This document shows positions 15,387 through 21,277 of a DNA stretch of 22,532 bases, piece by piece. The notes under the pieces are model-generated. The model had not been told where the DNA came from. It saw only the letters and a list, made by a program, of their open reading frames with translations, and searched no databases. The translations under genes were made by a program, and so were the position numbers. Position 1 is the stretch's first letter; the number at the start of each line of letters is the position of its first letter. Origin of the DNA: a virus; IMG/VR virus record IMGVR_UViG_3300032770_000094, positions 1-22,532 of that record. One strand, written 5' to 3'.

Positions 15387-16244
15387 CTACCTCCGAGGTG
15401 TTTGCTGGTACAGCCAGTTGGTACCGGGCGGAGGCGGAGGTGGCGCGCCGCCCCCACCGCCAAGATACGGCTCGTAGATCGAGCCGGGCATCGCCGTGCT
15501 GGGCATCCCGCTCATGGCCGCCACGTCCCACGGCTGAAACCCCTGGCGCGCGTGCTGGGCAGGCCGCAGCATCAGCGAGGTCGCCAGGGCAATCGGGTCC
15601 GTTCCGTTTACGGTCGGGGAAGCGTTGCCGGGGGCCATCGGGCCTTGCTGGATGCCGCCCGGCATGATGCCCGACAGGCCGGTGGGGTCCGCGCCATGCG
15701 CGATCAGGTATTGAGCTACGCCCTGAGTTTCGGCGTCGGGCACCGCTTGCTGAGACATGCCGGTGGTGTTGAAGCCGCCGGTGGGAATATCGTTGGGCTG
15801 GCCGCCGACACCATGCGCCTGGAGATAGCCCTGGATACCCTGCGTGCCGGCGTCGGGCACTTGCTGGCCCGGCCCGCCTGGGCTGACAGCGCGCCCGTTG
15901 CCGTTGCCACCGCGCCCGCCGCCAACCGTGTTGGATGTGCCGCCACCACCCCCACCGCCACCCGCCGCGCCGCCTCCACCGTTGGTCGGCGTAGCGCCCC
16001 GGCTGCCGCTCCACAGGTTGCCGCCATTGGGGAAGGGCGTGTTCTTGAGCGCGCCGATGATGCTGTTGAGGGTGGCCTGGTCCACCGCGCCGGGCTTATC
16101 CGGCACGTTGAGCACCTGGCCGGGATGCAGCATCAGGCCGCCAGGGTTAGCCTGGATCAGCGCGCCGAGTTGCCTCTGGTCGCCCATGTACTGGCCGGCG
16201 ATGGAGGCCCAGCTATCTCCCGGTTGAACAACGACTTGTGCCAT
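15387..16244 (-). CDS. LysM-domain protein with Gly-rich linker and VPDAGTQG repeats
   Basis: This 285-residue protein probably binds peptidoglycan as a virion component. Residues 4-48 form a LysM domain: VQPGDSWASIAGQYMG, then LGALIQANPG, then LHPGQVLNVP, matching the usual 'GD.l..IA..y', 'L...N' and 'l.pGq.l.iP' pattern. Residues 85-125 are a long Gly-rich linker. Two copies of the VPDAGTQG repeat follow (126-146 and 164-185). The C-terminus has a Gly/Pro tract (PYLGGGGGAPPPPPPG). No hydrolase domain is present, so this is not a complete lysin. The ATG is at 16244. The 3-nt gap to the small upstream gene and 3-nt gap to the downstream gene indicate co-transcription. A weak version of the palindromic motif abuts the start. 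Confidence 0.75.
   Translation of the reverse strand: MAQVVVQPGDSWASIAGQYMGDQRQLGALIQANPGGLMLHPGQVLNVPDKPGAVDQATLNSIIGALKNTPFPNGGNLWSGSRGATPTNGGGGAAGGGGGGGGTSNTVGGGRGGNGNGRAVSPGGPGQQVPDAGTQGIQGYLQAHGVGGQPNDIPTGGFNTTGMSQQAVPDAETQGVAQYLIAHGADPTGLSGIMPGGIQQGPMAPGNASPTVNGTDPIALATSLMLRPAQHARQGFQPWDVAAMSGMPSTAMPGSIYEPYLGGGGGAPPPPPPGTNWLYQQTPRR
15690..15755 (-). repeat. VPDAGTQG peptide repeat, copy 2 (divergent)
   Basis: Residues 164-185 of the LysM protein read with the core AVPDAETQGVAQYLIAHG. It keeps the VPDA, TQG, Y and AH positions of the other copies and differs elsewhere. Confidence 0.6.
15807..15869 (-). repeat. VPDAGTQG peptide repeat, copy 1
   Basis: Residues 126-146 of the LysM protein, with the core QQVPDAGTQGIQGYLQAHG. 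It is nearly the same as copy 3 in the next gene. Confidence 0.7.
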
Positions 16245-16247
16245 AGG

Positions 16248-16478
16248 TTAGCCTTTCTTGTGGACCAGCAGACGCTTTTCCATCTCGTTGATATAGCGCA
16301 TGGTTTCCTCAGCGCCGTAGCGCTGCCGCATCTTCTCGAAGTCGGCGCGCGTGTGCGACAGGTACAACACCAACTGCGGATCGCGCGGGCTGCCCACCAG
16401 ATCATGCACCCGGTTGGAAGCCTGTTGCGCGGCGATCTTGGCCGCCTCGATGCGGCGGCGCAGCGAGCTATGGTTCAT
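16248..16478 (-). CDS. Small helical protein (76 residues), unknown
   Basis: I do not recognise this family. The protein is charged and mostly helical: RRRIEAAKIAAQQASNRVHD, then a short strand QLVLYLSHTRADF, then MRQRYGAEETMRYINEMEKR. There is no signal peptide or membrane segment. Its ATG at 16478 is 1 nt from the stop of the portal gene, and its stop is 3 nt before the LysM gene, so it belongs to the same packed late operon. Head-to-tail connector or small head proteins often sit just after the portal, but nothing in the sequence proves that here. Confidence 0.7.
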   Translation of the reverse strand: MNHSSLRRRIEAAKIAAQQASNRVHDLVGSPRDPQLVLYLSHTRADFEKMRQRYGAEETMRYINEMEKRLLVHKKG

Positions 16479-16479
16479 C

Positions 16480-18375
16480 TCAGCCGATCACTCCCGTCAT
16501 GTCGGGGGTCGCCGTGGCTTGCTGCACCAACTGATCCTGCGGCGACTGGCCGGGCGGCATCCCGCCTTGCTCTTGCGGCGTGGGCAGCCCGGTCGAGCTG
16601 CTCAGGCCAAGCGGCTGTTCGGGCGCGTTCGGCTCGGTCGGACGGCCCGGCATCCCCGAAGCCTGGCCGTTGAGCATGGCCTGCAAGGCGATCTGCGCGC
16701 CCACGTCGCCCGCCGCTGCCATCTCGCGGAGCGCGGTGATGAGGATGTACTGCTGCATGGCCGGATGGTTGAGCACCTGTTCCTCCATCAGCATCTTCAT
16801 GGCCTCGTCGGGCTGGCGCACGCCCAGGTACTTTTGAATGATGATGCGCGCCGGCAGGATGCCCTTGACCTGGGTCGCCATCGCATGGCGGCGGGCCTCT
16901 TCGTTGGGGAACACCGGATGCACCACGGCGTTGACCTGATAGCCTTCCAGGTCGGTGCCCCTGACCGCCTCCGCGAAGTTGGCTCCGCGCACGTGTCCGT
17001 AAACGCGGATGGCCCGGTCGCCGGCAAACGAGCGGGTCATATCAATCGTCTTGTCGGCCCAGCGGGTGAAGAACTGGCCGAGGTGTGTGGTCGGCTGGGT
17101 CAGGCGGATGCGGTTCTGGTCGCCCAACTGGTTGATGGCGAAGCCCGATACCTGGCTCGCGCCGCTGCCGAACATCACGTCCGAGAAACCCGACTGCTGC
17201 ACCCGGCTCCGCAGGAACTCGATCTGCTGCTCCACGTCGGGGGCGTTGCCCGGCCAGTTGGGGAAGCCGATGTCCTCGTTGGGTCCCAGGTTGACGTGCG
17301 TGCCCATGCCAGGGTCAACCGACACCGCCCGGCCCGGCAAAGTTCGGCTAACTATCGGCAGCGAGGAATAAATATCAATCTGGCGGCTGCGGCGGTTGAC
17401 CGAACGCTCCAGCATCGCCACGGTCGTTTCCATCGGGCGGATGATGGAATGGCCCCAGCCTTCGGGCTTGTCACGCTTGACCGGCTTGAAGAACCCCAGG
17501 GTGTAGGGGTAGTCGCCATAGCCCGGCATCAGGCGCGGGGCCATCAGGAACTCCTCATCGAACAGCATGGCGTTCTGCATGGCATACGGGCGGTTGCGAT
17601 ACCAGGCTTCCAGCGGATCGCCGGGCGTGAAATGCGGCTTGGCGACCACCTCCCAAAAGTCAATGAAGTTGCCGTAGGTGATGAGCTTGGCGTCGTCGGT
17701 CAGCCCGGCGAACTTCTTTAGGCGCACGTTGTATAGCGTCTCGACATCGTAGACGCTCATGCGCTCCACCCGGAACATCTTGGCGTAACGGCCACGCCCG
17801 CCCGGCACCGCGAACATCTCGATCGGATCAATGACCTGAGTGCGGATCGGAACGTCCAGATAGGTGGGAATGTTCACCATCCCATCCGGCCCGGCCATCG
17901 GCACGTTCGCCAGGGAAGCCGCCGCGATGTCCGGGTCCCACACGCTATACAGCACCCCGGCTCCATCCCGCACGAAATGCAGGATGACCTCATAGGGGAT
18001 GTGGTAATCGTTGCGGCGGCTGTTGACCGCCAGCACCCCGGCCAGATATTTCTCGACCTTGCTGGAGGCTTCCTCCTCGGCCATGCTGGGCGTCCAGCCG
18101 CGCACGTCGAAGTCAATGTCCTCGCCCAGCAGCACGCCCACCGCCAGGTCCACCGTGTTGGTGTAGGTCGGATCGGCGTAGGTGGTTTCGCCCGGCTTGG
18201 GCCGGTAATCGAAGTGGTTGAACTCGTACAGCTTGCGCGAGCGCTCGATGTCCTTGTGCCACTGGTCGCATAGCGTCCGGGCCAGCCCCAGGGTCAGCGT
18301 GATGCGCGAGCGGTCCTTGAGGCTCTGGTCGGTTAGAACCGGATCAATAACGGTAGGGGCAGGCACGTCAGGCAT
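16480..18375 (-). CDS. Portal protein
   Basis: This 631-residue protein probably forms the ring through which DNA enters and leaves the head. The call rests on its place directly after the large terminase, its length and familiar portal features. The N-terminal region is helical (residues 20-60). Residues 65-95 (YTNTVDLAVGVLLGEDIDFD) are typical of phage portals. Residues 289-313 (YPYTLGFFKPVKRDKPEGWG, then HSIIRP) and 403-430 (GSGASQVSGFAINQLGDQNR) match the crown and stem-side segments I know from such portals. Residues about 570-631 are Pro/Gln/Gly-rich and disordered. The ATG at 18375 follows the terminase stop with no gap, so translation is probably coupled. Palindromic motif copy 4 lies within the gene, encoding residues about 341-345. 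Confidence 0.85.
   Translation of the reverse strand: MPDVPAPTVIDPVLTDQSLKDRSRITLTLGLARTLCDQWHKDIERSRKLYEFNHFDYRPKPGETTYADPTYTNTVDLAVGVLLGEDIDFDVRGWTPSMAEEEASSKVEKYLAGVLAVNSRRNDYHIPYEVILHFVRDGAGVLYSVWDPDIAAASLANVPMAGPDGMVNIPTYLDVPIRTQVIDPIEMFAVPGGRGRYAKMFRVERMSVYDVETLYNVRLKKFAGLTDDAKLITYGNFIDFWEVVAKPHFTPGDPLEAWYRNRPYAMQNAMLFDEEFLMAPRLMPGYGDYPYTLGFFKPVKRDKPEGWGHSIIRPMETTVAMLERSVNRRSRQIDIYSSLPIVSRTLPGRAVSVDPGMGTHVNLGPNEDIGFPNWPGNAPDVEQQIEFLRSRVQQSGFSDVMFGSGASQVSGFAINQLGDQNRIRLTQPTTHLGQFFTRWADKTIDMTRSFAGDRAIRVYGHVRGANFAEAVRGTDLEGYQVNAVVHPVFPNEEARRHAMATQVKGILPARIIIQKYLGVRQPDEAMKMLMEEQVLNHPAMQQYILITALREMAAAGDVGAQIALQAMLNGQASGMPGRPTEPNAPEQPLGLSSSTGLPTPQEQGGMPPGQSPQDQLVQQATATPDMTGVIG
17340..17354. 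promoter_or_regulatory. Palindromic motif, copy 4 (inside the portal gene)
   Basis: The plus-strand sequence is AAGTTCGGCTAACTA. It matches the shared pattern AAGTTMGSCKAACTW of copies 1-3. It is read as I-V-S-R-T in the portal protein, using ATA, GTT, CGA and ACT, codons that end in A or T in a G/C-ending context. Confidence 0.55.
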
Positions 18376-20691
18376 TTAGTAGTTGCTCCGCAGCGGCAGA
18401 GGCAGCCGCTTCTCTTGATCGTCCAGGGTCGCCGGCCAGGCCGAGACATCGCCAAAGGGCGAGGGCCAGACCACCGGCTGCGACACGTCCACCCCGCCGC
18501 TCTCCACCGCCAGATAGCAGGCCATCGCCAGAGCCACCGCGAAGTCCACCGGCTTGCTGTTGCGGCGCTTCTTATCGTTCTTGATAACCGGGTCCTTGAC
18601 GATGCGGAAGCCGCGCCCGGTGTCTTTAGCGACGGCGTTGCGCAGATGCTCGCGGGCCTCGTCGTCGGGATAGGTCGAGAACTTCTTTCCCCGCAGCAGT
18701 TCGTAGAGCTGCTGGCTGGCGGCGGCCATGTTGGACGGCGACTGGACGAACTCGACCATCGGCAGGCCGGCGGCGGTCAGCGTCACCATCGAGCGGTGGA
18801 ACTGGTTGGGGTCGTAGCCGATCTGGCGGATCAGGAAGCGCTTGTGCATCACCCGCAGCCAGAGTTCGACCGTGCCTTCCAGATCGAACAACTCGCCCTC
18901 GACCGGGGTCCAGATGCGGTGCGCCACCTGAGCCACCCGCCCCAGCTTGGCGTCGTAGGCCACCGCCACGGCGCTGGTGCGGTCGTGCTTGGTGCCCACG
19001 TCCACACCCAGGTAGAGCGGATAGCCCTTGTAGGGATGGTCGCCCCACAGCAGCGCGCTGCCCAGCGGGAAAGCTTTGGCGGCTTCGTCCCACCAGGCTG
19101 GATCAAGGAAGCTCTCATGCGAAGTCACCCAGCGGTTCTCATGAAAGCGCAGGTAGTCGGCGGGGCGCAGGTCCTTGCGCTGGTCGTCGTAATAGTCGTC
19201 GGTCTGCCAGGGCATCGTCGGCTCATGGTTCCAGTAGGTGAAGCGCCGGCCATTGACGTAGGTCGGAGCGTCCTCCGCCCCCGGCAGGGTGATCGCCTGG
19301 CCCTGACCCTCGTTGTGCTCCTCCGGCCCGACCCCCAGCAGATAGGTGTCCCACAGCAGATCGCTTTCATGCTCGTAGCCGGCATAGGTGGTGATGATCT
19401 GGAGCGAGAGCGGCTTGGTCGGGATGGGCGTCATCTCGCTGTACATGCGCCGCGCGCCCTCGGTGTTGTGGGAGGCGAAGCCCTCGGCTACGAAGGTTTT
19501 GCTGGTCGTGCCCAGCATAACCATCGGCTCATCATATCCCTTATACACGCCATCCACTGTCACCCACTCGTCGGCAGTCATCCGACCTAGCTTGTCAGGG
19601 TCGAACTTGGGCAGCAGCCGCTTAGGCCGGATCGTACCCAACAGCCGCATCACCTCACGCTTGTTGCCAACATTGTAGGTATAGCACGGGCGCTTCCCAT
19701 TCCGGCTATCGTTGCGGCATTGGATCGGATCAAAGCCCAGCAGACGCAGCGACTTGAGAACTTGATCCGACATCTCGTTCTCGCGCTGGGTATAGCGCAT
19801 CGAGTAACCCAGGCTCTCAGAATTGACCGAGAGGTGCCCTTCGCCGTCAAAAGCAGCCGCCAGATAAGCAGCATCCCAAGAACGATCCTCATCCCACACT
19901 GGCAGCACCCGCATTAGCTGATCGCCAGGCTGGAGGTCCTGCGCCTGAACCCATACCACATTATTGCGATCTAGCTTACGCCGCGCCAGCCAGCGATGGT
20001 CAGGCGTGCAAACAAGCCGCTGTGACCCAGCATGGATATGCACCGCCGGCAGCTTTTCGATCCTTGCCGACAGCACCCGCGCCGAACGCCAGGCGCGATA
20101 CGCATGATCGCCGCGTTCCTCATCGAAAGCAACCAACTCATCCCCAGGCCGCAAGCTGCCGGCGGCCACCCAGCGCAAGTCAGCGGTCAACACTCGATGG
20201 CTAGGACGAAGGCAACGGTAGCCCCACAACTCATCGAACAGCACCATCACGCGGGCGTTGCCGGCAGCCGAGGCGGCGTGCTGCGCCAGCACTTGCACGA
20301 AGGACCCATTGGCGGCCTCGACCCTGGAGTTGGTCACATAATGCCCGCGCCGCATGGCGTGATACATCAGGGCCTTGCCCATGTTGCCGATGCCTTGCTC
20401 GGCGTCGTTGGCGCAGATGAAGATTTCGGAGCCGGCGGGAAACTCCTCCAAAGCCCAGGCGGCAAAAGAGGCAGCCAGCGCGGTTTTGCCCGACTTCATC
20501 AAGGTGGAGTACAGGATGCGGTTGAAGCGCCAGCGCCCATCGGGTTGCAGGGTGAAGCAATAGTCGCAGATAGCGCGCTGGAACGGAAAGAGTTGCAGCT
20601 TGCCATCCGTGCCCCACACGCCGCGCTCAATGTCCCAATAATCCGCGACAATGAAGCCCTGGCTGTCCATCCACTCCAGATAATTGCGCAT
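18376..20691 (-). CDS. terL: Terminase large subunit, interrupted by an intein
   Basis: This is the packaging motor ATPase and nuclease. The 771-residue precursor is a 521-residue terminase plus a 250-residue intein. The ATPase part has Walker A STLMKSGKT (62-70) and Walker B VMVLFDE (148-154, D153, E154). After splicing, the downstream coupling motif ITTYAGYEHES (433-443) follows. The RNase H-like nuclease part has LYLGVDVGTKHD (559-570, D563), GYDPNQFH (625-632) and KPVDFAVALAMA (713-724, D716). The intein is inserted six residues after Walker B, between R159 and T410. The ATG at 20691 has AGGAG 4 nt upstream, preceded by a hairpin. Without splicing the ATPase would be split, so splicing is presumably needed. 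A small terminase subunit is not recognised in the window. Confidence 0.92.
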   Translation of the reverse strand: MRNYLEWMDSQGFIVADYWDIERGVWGTDGKLQLFPFQRAICDYCFTLQPDGRWRFNRILYSTLMKSGKTALAASFAAWALEEFPAGSEIFICANDAEQGIGNMGKALMYHAMRRGHYVTNSRVEAANGSFVQVLAQHAASAAGNARVMVLFDELWGYRCLRPSHRVLTADLRWVAAGSLRPGDELVAFDEERGDHAYRAWRSARVLSARIEKLPAVHIHAGSQRLVCTPDHRWLARRKLDRNNVVWVQAQDLQPGDQLMRVLPVWDEDRSWDAAYLAAAFDGEGHLSVNSESLGYSMRYTQRENEMSDQVLKSLRLLGFDPIQCRNDSRNGKRPCYTYNVGNKREVMRLLGTIRPKRLLPKFDPDKLGRMTADEWVTVDGVYKGYDEPMVMLGTTSKTFVAEGFASHNTEGARRMYSEMTPIPTKPLSLQIITTYAGYEHESDLLWDTYLLGVGPEEHNEGQGQAITLPGAEDAPTYVNGRRFTYWNHEPTMPWQTDDYYDDQRKDLRPADYLRFHENRWVTSHESFLDPAWWDEAAKAFPLGSALLWGDHPYKGYPLYLGVDVGTKHDRTSAVAVAYDAKLGRVAQVAHRIWTPVEGELFDLEGTVELWLRVMHKRFLIRQIGYDPNQFHRSMVTLTAAGLPMVEFVQSPSNMAAASQQLYELLRGKKFSTYPDDEAREHLRNAVAKDTGRGFRIVKDPVIKNDKKRRNSKPVDFAVALAMACYLAVESGGVDVSQPVVWPSPFGDVSAWPATLDDQEKRLPLPLRSNY
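19465..20214 (-). mobile_element. Intein with LAGLIDADG endonuclease domain in terL
   Basis: This in-frame 250-residue protein intron runs from Cys160 to Asn409 of the precursor. Block A is CLRPSHRVLTADLRW, with GSLRPGDELVAFDEE following. Block B is LVCTPDHRWL, with the TxxH signature (T229, H232). The C-terminal end is KTFVAEGFASHN, followed by Thr410 as the +1 nucleophile. These are the marks of a class 1 intein. The central YLAAAFDGEGHLSV (276-289) is a LAGLIDADG motif. Only one copy is evident. Three hand-counted rows of its DNA are 55-60% GC, against about 72% in one row of the extein, consistent with later acquisition. Confidence 0.9.
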
Positions 20692-20702
20692 AAGTCTCCT
20701 GG

Positions 20703-20724
20703 CGGGATGCTAATGCACATCCCG
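20703..20724 (-). promoter_or_regulatory. Hairpin upstream of the terminase ribosome binding site
   Basis: The perfect 7-bp arms CGGGATG and CATCCCG are separated by 8 nt. The structure ends about 12 nt before the terminase ATG, right beside the AGGAG. It could shape translation, or mark an RNA processing point. It has no U-run. Confidence 0.4.
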
Positions 20725-20730
20725 TTGGGC

Positions 20731-20783
20731 CGTCAAATAGAAACCGGCCCGCAGTTCCCTGGGAAGGGAACTGCGGGCCGGTT
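20731..20783 (-). terminator. Strong intrinsic terminator-like hairpin ahead of terL
   Basis: Two arms of 19 nt (20783-20765 and 20760-20742) are perfect inverted repeats, closed by a 4-nt loop. On the minus strand the stem is followed by TTTCTATTTG, which is U-rich. It would end transcription from the upstream methyltransferase operon and from the promoter at 20824. Because the late genes lie beyond it, it may need antitermination. Confidence 0.65.
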
Positions 20784-20818
20784 CCGCCACGCTCACCGAT
20801 AGGAGGACTGACGCCGGG

Positions 20819-20827
20819 ATTATACCA
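20819..20827 (-). promoter_or_regulatory. Extended -10 promoter upstream of the terL leader
   Basis: On the minus strand the sequence is TGGTATAAT: a perfect TATAAT at 20824-20819 with the TGn extension. There is no recognisable -35 at the right distance, but extended -10 promoters do not need one. Transcription would start near 20812 and meet the 19-bp hairpin after about 30 nt. Confidence 0.5.
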
Positions 20828-20831
20828 CACC

Positions 20832-21053
20832 CTAGCGCGCCGCGCGCCGGGACTTCGATTTGGGCTTGGGTCCGGGCGGGGTGCGGTAGACGCGGCGCAC
20901 GCTGCGCCCATCCACGCGCGGGCGCTCCTCGATGAAGCCGAAGCCGTAGACTTTCAGCCGGCGCTTCAATTCATCCCACCGCTCGGCCTCCATCGTCACG
21001 AACGGCCCATTGAGGGTGACATGGATGTAGCCATTGAGCGGGTCAACGGTCAT
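20832..21053 (-). CDS. Small basic protein (73 residues), unknown
   Basis: I do not recognise this family. The N-terminal part looks like strands (LNGYIHVTLNGPFVTME) and a helix (AERWDELKRRLKVYGFGFIE). The tail is strongly basic and Pro-rich (RTPPGPKPKSKSRRAAR), suggesting contact with nucleic acid. The ATG at 21053 overlaps the TGA of the upstream gene in an ATGA, so the two are translationally coupled. It is the last gene before the hairpin that separates this operon from terL. It is too short, and lacks features, to be called a small terminase. Confidence 0.65.
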   Translation of the reverse strand: MTVDPLNGYIHVTLNGPFVTMEAERWDELKRRLKVYGFGFIEERPRVDGRSVRRVYRTPPGPKPKSKSRRAAR

Positions 21054-21265
21054 GGCACCAGCACCTTATCGGCGGTCACGCGCGCCGCCCAGGAGTGATG
21101 GCCGTCCAGGTGATCGAAGTTGTCGAGAGTGGCCTGATTGCGGGCCGCCCGGATGGCGCTGTCCTGGTCGAGCGCCTGGACCGGATACTCTTTCAAGATG
21201 GCCTGGTTCTTGACTAGGAACACCTGCCAGAGCTTGGGAATTTGTGAAGCGCGGGTGATAGGCAT
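21050..21265 (-). CDS. Small protein (71 residues), unknown
   Basis: I do not recognise this family. It has a compact strand-helix look: LWQVFLVKNQAILKEYPVQA, then DQDSAIRAARNQATLDNFDH. There is no membrane segment or signal peptide. The ATG at 21265 has GGAGG about 5 nt upstream. It begins 12 nt after the stop of the methyltransferase gene and overlaps the next gene by 4 nt (ATGA), which shows an operon with both neighbours. Confidence 0.65.
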   Translation of the reverse strand: MPITRASQIPKLWQVFLVKNQAILKEYPVQALDQDSAIRAARNQATLDNFDHLDGHHSWAARVTADKVLVP

Positions 21266-21277
21266 AGAACCTCCAGA

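Noticed and set aside
15890-15985. Repeated GCC/ACC triplets resembling a tandem repeat or CRISPR-like array
   Set aside because: They encode the poly-Gly linker of the LysM protein. There are no regular spacers.
15057-16673. Long plus-strand open frame opposite the LysM, 332-residue and portal-end genes
   Set aside because: It is the antisense shadow of GC-rich genes. Its product is Arg/His/Ala-rich with no domain, and it has no ribosome binding site or spacing that suggests a gene.
18415-19590. Long plus-strand open frame opposite terL
   Set aside because: It is antisense to the terminase and intein, which have clear motifs; its composition is typical of a shadow frame.
20832-21265. Possible small terminase subunit among the two small genes before terL
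   Set aside because: Position is suggestive, but both are short and have no helix-turn-helix or oligomerisation features that I can support.
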